Positions 33,746 to 41,923 of a stretch of DNA of 64,000 nucleotides are shown here, in pieces. Numbering within the stretch: position 1 is the stretch's first letter; each line of letters starts with the position of its first letter. The stretch lies in assembly GCA_017451025.1 (NCBI GenBank), contig JAFSSM010000032.1, positions 61,189 to 125,188 on the forward strand, given 5' to 3'. The notes beneath the pieces are model-generated. The model saw only the letters and a program-made list of their open reading frames with translations. It ran no database searches and was not told where the DNA came from. Position numbers and translations under genes: made by a program. The DNA comes from Synergistaceae bacterium (GTDB lineage: Bacteria > Synergistota > Synergistia > Synergistales > Aminobacteriaceae).

Positions 33746-34394
33746 CCTGATGAGGAGGCTTCCTGAGTTCTGGAAAGCCTGCGGAGATACATTGTTGATG
33801 GAAGTGTGGTCGGGGGCAATAATTTTTGTGCTTGGTCTGATTTTCGGGATAATCTTAACTGTAACGAAGCCAGGCGGAATTATGGAGAACCGCCCTATAT
33901 ATCAGGTGCTCGACAAGATAATTAACCTGTTCAGGTCGATACCGTTCATCATTCTGCTGACCGCGTTAATGCCCCTCTCGCGTGCAATTATGGGCACAGC
34001 AATTTATGTGAGGGGAGTGATTGTGCCTCTGGTGTTCGGAGCTACGCCGTTCTTCGCGCGCCAGGTTGAGAGTGCCTTAGCCCAGACGGAGAAGGGACTT
34101 GTGGAAGCAGCCCTCTCTATGGGATCAAGCCCGTTTGAGGTGATATTCAGGGTGTATTTGCGTGAGAGCCTTGCGCCGATAATCAGGGCAATAACCATCA
34201 CGATAATTAGCCTGTTGGGGCTAACGGCAATGGCCGGAGCTGTTGGAGCAGGAGGGCTTGGGGATTTTGCGATACGCTACGGGCACGATCGCAACATGCA
34301 GGACATTACGTGGGTAGTTGTCGGTGTGTTGGTGCTTGGAGTGAGCGTTGTGCAGTGGCTCGGTGAATATTTTGCCCGCAAGAATACGCACTAG
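33726..34394 (+). CDS. metI: methionine ABC transporter permease
   Basis: Membrane subunit of MetNIQ. It has 222 residues with five hydrophobic segments. The EAA-type coupling loop is LVEAALSMGSSPFEVIFRVYL, and GAVGAGGLGDFAIRYG is the conserved C-terminal part. It overlaps metN by 20 bases. metQ would normally follow, but here a terminator and a broken Sel1-repeat gene intervene. Confidence 0.95.
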   Translation: MQALLPNLMRRLPEFWKACGDTLLMEVWSGAIIFVLGLIFGIILTVTKPGGIMENRPIYQVLDKIINLFRSIPFIILLTALMPLSRAIMGTAIYVRGVIVPLVFGATPFFARQVESALAQTEKGLVEAALSMGSSPFEVIFRVYLRESLAPIIRAITITIISLLGLTAMAGAVGAGGLGDFAIRYGHDRNMQDITWVVVGVLVLGVSVVQWLGEYFARKNTH

Positions 34395-34440
34395 GGGCAG
34401 GAGCTAGGGATTAGGGAGTAGGGATTCGGGATTAGGGAGC
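34394..34440. repeat. G-rich short tandem repeat (TAGGGATTAGGGAG)n after metI
   Basis: Degenerate 6-8 base units of TAGGGA/TTAGGGAG touching the metI stop codon and running into the terminator. The G-runs could form a quadruplex. It resembles the AACCCCT repeat inside cbiD. Confidence 0.7.
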
Positions 34441-34480
34441 AAGGCAGGGAGTATTCCTGAAACCTTGCTCTTATTTTTTA
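34437..34480 (+). terminator. intrinsic terminator after metI
   Basis: GAGCAAGG/CCTTGCTC outer stem and CAGG/CCTG inner stem, followed by TTATTTTTTA. It separates metNI from metQ transcription. Confidence 0.85.
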
Positions 34481-34531
34481 TGAAGTATTATTTTCCGTTG
34501 CTCTCCCGCCAGTCAGCAATAAGCGCAGAGT

Positions 34532-35878
34532 ATGACCCTCAACACACAATACCGTACTGTGCTCGATATGGAGTACAGGAACATCATCAACAACCTCAAG
34601 TTCGGCAGCATTGAGTCTGACAACGAAATAGTTGAACTGTACCAAGAACTGCTCAATGCCATAAGCAGCAAGAGACTCACTCAGGAATCAGCTGCAAAAC
34701 TGCGGGCAGTTTATGACCAGCGGGAGAAAAGAAACATAGCCAGCAGTTCATTCAGCGTCGCCGATATTGCGCAGGGCTTCGGAAGTTTGTCCGAGAATGC
34801 CGGCGCGACAAATAATCTCGCCATAGGCAGCCTGACAGTTCCGCAAGCAGCACTTGTAGCAGTAACCGTAGCCTTTGCCGGAGCGTGTATATCCGAATAT
34901 ATGGCGTGGCAGGACGCAAAGTTACGCCGTGAACTGTCGAGCGACTTGTGGAAGATTGAGAAGTAGGAGCTTGAACAGTACAAGGCCCTTCAAGTGAAGC
35001 TGCTGAACTCTTCCAACGCAAAAAGCCTGAGTATGCTGCGTTACCTTGAGGACGAGTTCAGGATATACCCGCCGTATTGGGTGTACAGGGTGCGTTCTGC
35101 ACAGAAGGCCGGAAACCCTCAGGAAGCCGCGAAATGCTTCGAGGAGTTCAGCAATGTGTGGAGGCCGGTCCTGCGCAATGATCCGTTCATGCTTGAGGCC
35201 GCCAAATATAACGTTCAGACTGGGCAGATAATTTGTTTGCGGGAGTCGCATATTTCGTTCTTGGCCAGAAAGAAAAGGGCATTGAGTGTGTGGAACTGAA
35301 CATCAATTTTGAGACGGAGACTCAGATAAACGGAATAATTCTCCAGCACATGAAGGCCGGAAAACTTGAAGCACAAATGCTGCTCGGAAAAATGTACGCT
35401 TACGGCGAAATAGTCTCTAAGGATTACGGAGCTTCCGTGAAGTTCTACAAGATGGCCGCAGAACAGGGAGACGATACCGCGATATTTGCTCTTGGCAGCC
35501 TGTACTCGCAGGGAGGGCCGAATCTCACAAAAGACTTCGGGATTGCCGCTGAATGGTACAGGATTTTAGCCGTTAAGGGGAATGAACAGGCAATACTCGG
35601 ATTGGCATGGCTGTATCGTTTTGGAGAGCCAAATCTTGAGGAAGACCGCTGTCGGAACAGTTGGAGCCGTTGTGTTCGGGACAGCTTTTTTGCCTGTTAC
35701 GGCGGTAAGTTACCTTCTGTTCGACCTCTCTGCTGAACGTTCTATCAAGGAACAGATTGAAGGAGCAGGACTGTTCAATTTCGCAAAATTGTCCGATGCA
35801 GAGATGTCCAGTGCACAGTATGAGGCAGAGAAAATTTCGCGTCAGATTCTCGAGCGCATGAAGCAGAGACAGCAATAA
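34532..35878 (+). pseudogene. decayed Sel1-repeat protein gene with membrane segments
   Basis: Four open segments join into one ~440-residue product. Segment one (34532-34966) is helical and has a hydrophobic stretch LTVPQAALVAVTVAFAGACI. It ends at an in-frame TAG (34964-34966) followed in frame by ELEQYKALQVKLL. A frameshift near 35215-35235 moves into DNLFAGVAYFVLGQKEKG and three Sel1 repeats (LLGKMYAYGEIVSKDYGASV; ALGSLYSQGGPNLTKDFG). A second shift near 35640-35650 moves into a membrane segment (VGAVVFGTAFLPVTAVSYLL) and a helical tail. One stop and two shifts make a pseudogene the simplest reading. It lies between metI and metQ. Confidence 0.8.
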
Positions 35879-35952
35879 CCCTCTATGCCATAAACAGACT
35901 CACTTGGTATATAATAATGCAACTAAATTCCGTGAAAGGAAGTTATGTTGTT

Positions 35953-36777
35953 ATGAAGAAGTTAGTAGTTGCGTTTGCGCTGGTGCTTGCGCTGGCGTTC
36001 AGTGCTTCTGCGGCAGTAACGGTGAGGCTCGGAGTTACCGGCAGCGTCTACGATGAGATGTGGGAGCCTGTCAAAAAAATCCTTGCTGAGCAGGATATTA
36101 ACCTTGAGGTTATCCAGTTCACAGACTATGTTACGCCGAACAGGGCACTTGCGGACGGAGATATAGACCTGAACGGATTCCAGCACAGGATATATTTTGC
36201 GGACGAATTGGAGAGCAGGGGCTACAAGCTCACGAACATTGCGAACACGTTTGTGGTGCCGCTGAACCTGTACTCAATCAAGATTAAGACTCTTGACGAG
36301 ATCAAGGACGGAGATGTTATCGCAATCCCCAATGACCCGACGAACGGAGGCCGTGCAATCAAGGTACTTGCGACGAGCGGACTGATTACGCTTCGCGAGG
36401 GAGCGGGCTTTAACCCGACGAAAGAGGATATTGCGAGCTACAGCAAGAAGATAACGATTCAGGAGCTGGCGGCGAACACGATACCGTCAGCCCTGCCTGA
36501 TGTAGCGGCAGGTGTCATCAACGACACGTACGCTCTGGATTACGGTCTGAAGGCGAGCGATGCTGTGTATGCGGACCAGGCGCGCGAAAAAGAGTACTGG
36601 AATCTGATTGCGGCACGTACTGCTGACCTTGAGGACCCTGCGAAGCTGGAGGTCTACAGCAAAGTAGTTGAGGCTTATCACAGCGAGACGATGAAGGCAC
36701 ATTTGGCGGAACTGTACGGCGGATTTTTCAGGCCGGTAGGCTGGGATGAAGATTTACTTGCACCGTTCAAGAAGTAA
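35953..36777 (+). CDS. metQ: methionine ABC transporter substrate-binding protein
   Basis: Periplasmic NlpA-family receptor for methionine. ATG 35953 follows AAGGAAG by 10 bases and opens the signal peptide MKKLVVAFALVLALAFSASA. There is no lipobox Cys, so it is soluble or signal-anchored rather than a lipoprotein. Family motifs include DIDLNGFQHRIYFAD and IAIPNDPTNGGRAIKVL. It has a TATATAATAATG -10-like element just upstream, so it is probably transcribed separately from metNI. Confidence 0.94.
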   Translation: MKKLVVAFALVLALAFSASAAVTVRLGVTGSVYDEMWEPVKKILAEQDINLEVIQFTDYVTPNRALADGDIDLNGFQHRIYFADELESRGYKLTNIANTFVVPLNLYSIKIKTLDEIKDGDVIAIPNDPTNGGRAIKVLATSGLITLREGAGFNPTKEDIASYSKKITIQELAANTIPSALPDVAAGVINDTYALDYGLKASDAVYADQAREKEYWNLIAARTADLEDPAKLEVYSKVVEAYHSETMKAHLAELYGGFFRPVGWDEDLLAPFKK

Positions 36778-36794
36778 GCACAAGAGAATTTCTG

Positions 36795-36828
36795 ACCCCT
36801 TAGCTTTCGGGCTGAGGGGTTAATTTTT
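36795..36828 (+). terminator. intrinsic terminator after metQ
   Basis: ACCCCTTAGC and GCTGAGGGGT pair over 10 bp (one G-U) around a 6-base loop, followed by TAATTTTTGG. Confidence 0.88.
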
Positions 36829-37037
36829 GGGGGGGAATATGTGCTTTGAAAAATGGGCAAATGAAGCAAATTTTTTATCTGCGTAAAAATTGATGGTGTC
36901 TGATTTTACGGGCACTTTTTGTAGTTGTAAATGTAGTTGTAAAAACTCGTCGTTCCTCCGTAATTCGGAGCGCATTTTGCCGCTTGAAATGTAATTCATT
37001 CTATCATGTCCCAACGTCATTTTCGCTAAGCCTATGG
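36829..37037. other. AT-rich intergenic stretch, no convincing gene
   Basis: About 210 bases between metQ and the deacetylase hairpin. It holds a tandem TGTAGTTGTAAA pair (36919-36942) and a small CTCCG/CGGAG hairpin (36956-36970). An antisense 66-codon frame (36820-37020) has no ribosome site and no recognised family, so it is not called. Confidence 0.5.
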
Positions 37038-37087
37038 TGAGCCATCACTATGCTCCCACCCGCCCGCCCCCGCATAGTGATGGCTCA
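37038..37087. repeat. perfect 16-bp inverted repeat with G-quadruplex loop
   Basis: TGAGCCATCACTATGC (37038-37053) and GCATAGTGATGGCTCA (37072-37087) are exact inverse complements. The 18-base loop TCCCACCCGCCCGCCCCC has, on its complement, four runs of at least three G separated by single bases. There is no T-run, so it is not an intrinsic terminator. It lies about 50 bases before the deacetylase start and may sit in its 5' leader or promoter. Confidence 0.9.
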
Positions 37088-37139
37088 ATGCTATAATCAC
37101 CTCATCACAAATTTATTGACAGGAGAAATTTCAGCCCTC

Positions 37140-37823
37140 ATGCTTCGAAAATTATTGCTATTATCGCTGGCCGCATTCCTCTTCATCGAGTGGGGCCCCC
37201 TCTCTCAGGAACGACACAAATACGGCATCGCCTCAGGAGACCCTTTCGTCCGCGAAATTGTCCTCACTTTCGACGACGGCCCACGCGAAACAGGAATGCA
37301 GGAAATTATCGCCGCACTAGAACCCTACAACGTCAAAGCTACCTTCTTCGTCGTCGGGAAATTCGCACAGCGTTTCGGCAGAGTTACCCTCCTGCTCCAC
37401 AAAGCAGGCCATGAACTCGCCAATCACACGTTTACACACCCGCGACTCTATCAAGATCCTTCCGTCGAACACATAATGCTTCAGGCCAAGAGATGCGACG
37501 ACGTTCTGGAGGAACTGGGCATCAGGAAAACCCGCTTTCTCCGTCCGCCAGGAGGAGGCTGGAACACCAGAATCTTCAACGCCATGCGCCGCAAAAACCT
37601 GAAACTCGGACTCTGGAGCCTCAACACCGCAGACTACACCGGCCGCCCGAAAGAAGAGATCGTTAATCTCGTTCTGGGCAGTGCAAGACCGGGAGATATT
37701 ATCCTGATGCATTCGGGAATGCCCAACACCGTTGAAGCTCTGCCGGAAATTGTGAGAGGCTTGCAGAAAAGAGGTTTTACTTTCGTGAGGCTCGAGGACT
37801 TGTGGAACGGCGGAAGGACATAG
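37140..37823 (+). CDS. polysaccharide deacetylase (NodB homology domain)
   Basis: Exported deacetylase of peptidoglycan or a surface glycan. The N-terminus MLRKLLLLSLAAFLFIEWGP is a signal-anchor. The CE4 motifs are all visible: LTFDDGPRETGM (base and metal Asp), ANHTFTHPRL (HxxxH), RFLRPPGGGWN, and GDIILMHSG. It has 227 residues from ATG 37140. The frame is open 30 codons further up through the hairpin, but AGGAG at 37122 fits a start near 37140 better, if loosely spaced. Confidence 0.88.
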   Translation: MLRKLLLLSLAAFLFIEWGPLSQERHKYGIASGDPFVREIVLTFDDGPRETGMQEIIAALEPYNVKATFFVVGKFAQRFGRVTLLLHKAGHELANHTFTHPRLYQDPSVEHIMLQAKRCDDVLEELGIRKTRFLRPPGGGWNTRIFNAMRRKNLKLGLWSLNTADYTGRPKEEIVNLVLGSARPGDIILMHSGMPNTVEALPEIVRGLQKRGFTFVRLEDLWNGGRT

Positions 37824-37831
37824 ACACAAAA

Positions 37832-37862
37832 AATCCCCTTCTGTTTTGTGCAGGAGGGGATT
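37832..37862 (-). terminator. bidirectional terminator between deacetylase and DUF4230 gene
   Basis: AATCCCCTTCTG and CAGGAGGGGATT pair over 12 bp (one G-U). On the minus strand it is followed by TTTTTTGTG, so it mainly ends the DUF4230 transcript. Confidence 0.8.
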
Positions 37863-37865
37863 CAC

Positions 37866-38654
37866 TTATATGTGAACGATTAATGCTCCGCCGCCCTTCA
37901 TGATGTCAGCACTTGTCCCTTTAGGAACGCCCAGTTTGCCGGCATCATTAGTGAATTTTACGTCAACACTGTAATTGAACGGAGAAAGAAAATTCCTGTA
38001 GAGCTTGGCCGCGTTTTCCTCAACCATCGATGTTATGCCCCAATCCTCACGTGCCCTCTTGCGTACGCTGTTCAATGACGACGATATGAGCTTGTTCTGT
38101 TCGGCAGGCGTGATAGATTTCGTTGAACCTCTCCCTTCCTGAAGGTCATACACCTTGAAGCCGCTCTTGTTACCACGCTCAAAATTTACACCTACACGCT
38201 GTATCACACAGTGCGGCAAGGTAATTTCGACTCTCCTTTCTGCCTCGAACACCTCAGCCCTCAGCTTGCGCACGTCAAAACCACACTCAACAGTCCCATC
38301 GAAGATTATCAGAAAATTTCTCGACCGCCCTGCTCTGCTGTTTTCCCTGCTGTCAGCCACAGACTCGAAAAATGAACGAGTGCTGATTACCTCTCCGCAG
38401 TTCTCTATTGCAGAACGTATCATGCTGAGATTTACGCCGCCTGCGTTCGTGATTTCGAACATAAACTTTGTGCATAACCAGCCCATAAATATTAAGACTG
38501 TTGCCGCAACAACTCCATGCCAGAAATGATCCGGACGCTCCGGAAGCCCGGGATCAACGAAAAGAATCTCCGAAGCCTTTGCATCGTTTACGGGCGGATT
38601 ACTTTCCTGCGAGCCGCCTTCCGGCTTCGTCCAAGGCGTTCTTCTTCTATGCAT
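37866..38654 (-). CDS. DUF4230 domain-containing membrane-anchored protein
   Basis: A 262-residue protein with a Pro/Gln-rich cytoplasmic head, one transmembrane segment (HGVVAATVLIFMGWLCTKFM, near residue 47) and an outside domain. The pattern FLIIFDGTVECGFDVRKLRA and RRVEITLPHCVIQRVGVNFE fits DUF4230. The function is unknown. ATG 38654 follows GGAGG by 7 bases. It is monocistronic, bounded by terminators on both sides. Confidence 0.72.
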   Translation of the reverse strand: MHRRRTPWTKPEGGSQESNPPVNDAKASEILFVDPGLPERPDHFWHGVVAATVLIFMGWLCTKFMFEITNAGGVNLSMIRSAIENCGEVISTRSFFESVADSRENSRAGRSRNFLIIFDGTVECGFDVRKLRAEVFEAERRVEITLPHCVIQRVGVNFERGNKSGFKVYDLQEGRGSTKSITPAEQNKLISSSLNSVRKRAREDWGITSMVEENAAKLYRNFLSPFNYSVDVKFTNDAGKLGVPKGTSADIMKGGGALIVHI

Positions 38655-38678
38655 CACTATGCCTCCGCAAAAATTAAT

Positions 38679-38700
38679 GCCCCCTCATTCAAGAAGGGGC
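38679..38700 (-). terminator. intrinsic terminator after pepT
   Basis: On the minus strand GCCCCTTC and GAGGGGGC pair (8 bp, one G-U), followed by ATTAATTTTTGC. Confidence 0.75.
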
Positions 38701-38707
38701 GCTGCTG

Positions 38708-39940
38708 TTACTTGCCAGCAAGTTCCAGAATCTTGATTACCACTTCCGAAGCCTTCTCCATCACCTGCACAGAGACAAACTCAAATCTGCCGTGATAGTT
38801 GTGGCCGCCGATAAAAATGTTCGGAGTGATTAAGCCCCTGCACGACAAGGCCGCTCCGTCTGTTCCGCCGCGCATAGCCTTGAAGAACGGTGTTATCCCT
38901 ACTTCCTTCATCGCCCTCACCGGAAGTTCCACGATGTCCATGTGATCCTTGACCTTCTCCTTCATGTTGAAGTACTGGTCGTGCATCTCGAGGTCAAAGC
39001 GTTCTGCTCCGTACTTCCTGCGCATCCAGTCAACGCAGTCCGCAAAGAACTTCTTCCTGCCTTCGAACTTGGCCATGTCGTGATCCCTGATGATGAAGTG
39101 AAGCTCCGCGTTCTCCGTGTCTCCGTTGAACGTAAGACAGTGGTAATAGCCCTCGTACTTCTCTGTTGTTGCAGGGGTCTCGTATGGCGGAAGCATCGAC
39201 AGAAACTCACAGCCCATCATTACCGCACTGAGCATTAAGCCCTTTGCCGAACCGGGGTGAACCGATCGTCCGTGAATCTTCAGCGTCGCTCCGGCCGCGT
39301 TGAAGTTCTCGTAGCTTATCTCGCCGATGTCGCCGCCGTCGAGCGTGTACGCAAAATCCGCACCGAACTTCTCGATGTCAAGGTGGCTCGCAAGTTCGCT
39401 TATCTCCTCGTCAGGAGTGAAGGCTACCTTAATATCTCCGTGCTCAAACTCCGGGTGAGCGATTATCCAGTCGATTGCGCCCATAACTTCGGCCATACCC
39501 GCCTTGTCGTCCGCACCGAGAAGCGTCGTCCCGTCCGTAACAACCAGGTCATCACCCACGTAATTCTTCATGAACGGAAAATCCGCCGGCGACATAATCA
39601 CGTTCAGGGCCTCGTTGAGCACAATATCTCCTCCGTCGTAGTTCTTCACCACGCGGGCCTTAACGTCCTTGCCTGATGCTTCGGCGGCGGTGTCCATGTG
39701 CGTGATGAAACCTATTGCGGGAATCTTCCGGTCTGTGTTCGCGGGAAGAGTCCCCATCACGTAGCAGTATTCACTCACGGAAACGTCCTTGAAGCCGCGC
39801 TCGTTTAACTCCTTCTCCATTTCGCGGGCTAATTCCCACTGGCCGGGAGTGCTCGGAACTTTTCCGGCAAGTCCTGCCGCTTCGTTCGACTGCGTATCAT
39901 ACTTAACATACTTCAGGAAATGTTCAAGTGTTGTGTACAT
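38708..39940 (-). CDS. pepT: peptidase T (tripeptide aminopeptidase)
   Basis: Cytosolic two-zinc M20 aminopeptidase that releases the N-terminal residue of tripeptides. GFITHMDTAAEAS, TTLLGADDKAGMAEVM, AFTPDEEIS and YTLDGGDIGEISYENFNAAG are the metal and catalytic motifs, and HGRSVHPGSAKG is in the lid. Length 410 is standard. Its start lies 3 bases after the dppF stop, so import and hydrolysis of peptides are encoded in one operon. Confidence 0.96.
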   Translation of the reverse strand: MYTTLEHFLKYVKYDTQSNEAAGLAGKVPSTPGQWELAREMEKELNERGFKDVSVSEYCYVMGTLPANTDRKIPAIGFITHMDTAAEASGKDVKARVVKNYDGGDIVLNEALNVIMSPADFPFMKNYVGDDLVVTDGTTLLGADDKAGMAEVMGAIDWIIAHPEFEHGDIKVAFTPDEEISELASHLDIEKFGADFAYTLDGGDIGEISYENFNAAGATLKIHGRSVHPGSAKGLMLSAVMMGCEFLSMLPPYETPATTEKYEGYYHCLTFNGDTENAELHFIIRDHDMAKFEGRKKFFADCVDWMRRKYGAERFDLEMHDQYFNMKEKVKDHMDIVELPVRAMKEVGITPFFKAMRGGTDGAALSCRGLITPNIFIGGHNYHGRFEFVSVQVMEKASEVVIKILELAGK

Positions 39941-39943
39941 TAA

Positions 39944-40921
39944 CTAATTCTTCTCCTTTGCGAAATGACATGCCGCAAAATGGCCCGGCAGTATCTCCCT
40001 CAACGCCGGAGGTGTCGTCCTGCATATTTCCTGTGCGTAACGGCATCTCCCCGCAAACCTGCACGCATTCGGAGGCTCAATCGGGCTGGGCACATCGCCT
40101 TCAAGTATAATCCGTTCGCGCTGAACGTCCAGTTTTGCGAGCGGAATCGCCGAAAGAAGGGCCTGTGTGTACGGGTGAAGCGGTGAGCTGAACAGTGCTT
40201 TATACTCCGACAGCTCGACTATCTGCCCCAAGTACATAACCGCAATTCTGTCCGAGACATGACGCACCACGCTCAAATTGTGCGAGATAAAAACGTAGGT
40301 GTACTTGTACTCCTTCTGCAGGGCGTTCAACAGGTTTAGTATCTGTGCCTGAATGCACACGTCCAGAGCGGAAACAGGTTCGTCCAGCACAATAAATTCC
40401 GGGTTCAGCGCAAGCGAACGTGCAATGCCGATTCTCTGCCGTCTTCCTCCGTCGAGTTCATGCGGGTAACTGTTCTCGAGACGCTCCGCAAGTCCTACTG
40501 TGTCCATCAGCGAACGTATACGTTTGCGCATTTCGGCCTTGCTGCTGTAGATTCCGTTGACGATTAGCGGTTCGGCGATAAGTTCCCACACAGAGAGTCT
40601 GGGGTTCAGGCACGAATAGGGGTCCTGAAAAACTATCTGCACCCTCTTGCGCAGAGCCTTCATTTCGCTGGCAGAAACTTTTGTGATGTCGGTGTAGCTC
40701 TCTCCCTCAGAATCCTTCAGCAGAACTTTTCCCGAAGTGCTGTCCAGAAGACGAATCAGGCACCGGCCAAGTGTCGATTTCCCGCAGCCGGATTCACCGA
40801 CAAGCCCGAGCGTTTCACCCTTCTGAATCTCGAAGCTGACATCGTCAACCGCGTGGAGCATTCCCCTCTTCGTCGCAAAGTACTTCTTCAGGTTCTCAAC
40901 TCTTATGTATGCTCCGCTCAT
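39944..40921 (-). CDS. dppF: oligopeptide/dipeptide ABC transporter ATP-binding protein (DppF/OppF)
   Basis: Second ATPase of a peptide importer. Walker [19 protein letters not shown], Walker [17 protein letters not shown], and a C-terminal Cys cluster ([14 protein letters not shown]) typical of Dpp/Opp ATPases. The ABC signature is altered: [14 protein letters not shown] in place of LSGGQ, with Ser changed to Asp. The gene follows dppD immediately. The deviation may make this site catalytically weaker than that of DppD. Confidence 0.93.
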   Translation of the reverse strand: MSGAYIRVENLKKYFATKRGMLHAVDDVSFEIQKGETLGLVGESGCGKSTLGRCLIRLLDSTSGKVLLKDSEGESYTDITKVSASEMKALRKRVQIVFQDPYSCLNPRLSVWELIAEPLIVNGIYSSKAEMRKRIRSLMDTVGLAERLENSYPHELDGGRRQRIGIARSLALNPEFIVLDEPVSALDVCIQAQILNLLNALQKEYKYTYVFISHNLSVVRHVSDRIAVMYLGQIVELSEYKALFSSPLHPYTQALLSAIPLAKLDVQRERIILEGDVPSPIEPPNACRFAGRCRYAQEICRTTPPALREILPGHFAACHFAKEKN

Positions 40922-41911
40922 CTACAATGCCTCCCCGTTCAGGAATTTCTTTATGCATATAGGGCACGCCGCAAAATGTCCCGGCTCTGCCTCCTGCATT
41001 TCGGGCCTTGAAGTCCTGCACGCATCCTCCGCCATTGAACAGCGGGGATGAAACGCACAGCCAGAAGGCAGGTTCACCGGGTCAGGCATCAGTCCGGGAA
41101 TAACCGGCAGTTCGTCAACGTCCTCGTCGATATCCGGCACGGAACGGAACAGCCCCCTCGTGTACGGGTGCACAGGGTGAGTGTAAAGCGAGCGTTTGTC
41201 GGCGTATTCGACGACTCTTCCTGCGTACATGATTGCTACCTTGTCGCAAATGTCCGCAACAATTCCCAAGTCATGCGTGATGAGAATCATTGAGGCCGAG
41301 AATTTCTGCTTCAGCTCCTTCATCAGCTCGAGCACCTGTGCCTGAATGGTTACGTCAAGCGCAGTTGTAGGTTCATCGGCAATCAGCAGTTCAGGGTCGC
41401 ACGCAAGCGCAATCGCGATAACTACTCTCTGCTTCATTCCTCCGGAGAACTGGTGAGGATAGTCGTGCATTCTTTCACGCCTTATGCCAACAAGTTCCAG
41501 CATATCACCCGCAAGTTTCAGTGCCTCAGCGTGCGTAACCTTCCTGTGAAGGGAAATCATCTCGGCTATCTGCTTGTCCACAGTGATAACCGGATTCAGA
41601 CTCGTCATCGGGTCCTGGAATATCATCGCTATCTTTTCGCCCCTGATTTTCCGCATCTCGGCTTCGGATTTCGTGAGCAGGTTTTCGCCGTTGAAGATAA
41701 TTTCTCCGGATTTGATTTTGCCAGGAGGATTCGGGATTAGGCGCATTATTCCGAGCGCAGTTGTAGTTTTCCCCGCACCGGTCTCACCGACAAACCCGAG
41801 CGACTCCCCGCGCCCGAGCGTCAGGTTCAGCCCCTCGACAGCGTGAACAGTTCCGCTTCCGGCCTCGTAGTGTATCGTCAGGTCCCTTATGTCCAGCATA
41901 ATATCGTTCAT
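40922..41911 (-). CDS. dppD: oligopeptide/dipeptide ABC transporter ATP-binding protein (DppD/OppD)
   Basis: First ATPase of the peptide importer. Walker A GETGAGKTTTALGIMRLIP, signature FSGGMKQRVVIAIALA, Walker B LLIADEPTTALDVTIQ. The C-terminal CAFHPRCSMAEDAC is the iron-sulfur-type Cys motif of this subfamily. GGAGG lies 7 bases before the ATG. It is coupled to dppF without a gap. Confidence 0.95.
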   Translation of the reverse strand: MNDIMLDIRDLTIHYEAGSGTVHAVEGLNLTLGRGESLGFVGETGAGKTTTALGIMRLIPNPPGKIKSGEIIFNGENLLTKSEAEMRKIRGEKIAMIFQDPMTSLNPVITVDKQIAEMISLHRKVTHAEALKLAGDMLELVGIRRERMHDYPHQFSGGMKQRVVIAIALACDPELLIADEPTTALDVTIQAQVLELMKELKQKFSASMILITHDLGIVADICDKVAIMYAGRVVEYADKRSLYTHPVHPYTRGLFRSVPDIDEDVDELPVIPGLMPDPVNLPSGCAFHPRCSMAEDACRTSRPEMQEAEPGHFAACPICIKKFLNGEAL

Positions 41912-41923
41912 GTCGCGGCCTCC

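Noticed and set aside
36820..37020. Minus-strand 66-codon frame between metQ and the deacetylase
   Set aside because: No ribosome site, overlaps the metQ terminator, and no recognised family; listed only as intergenic sequence.
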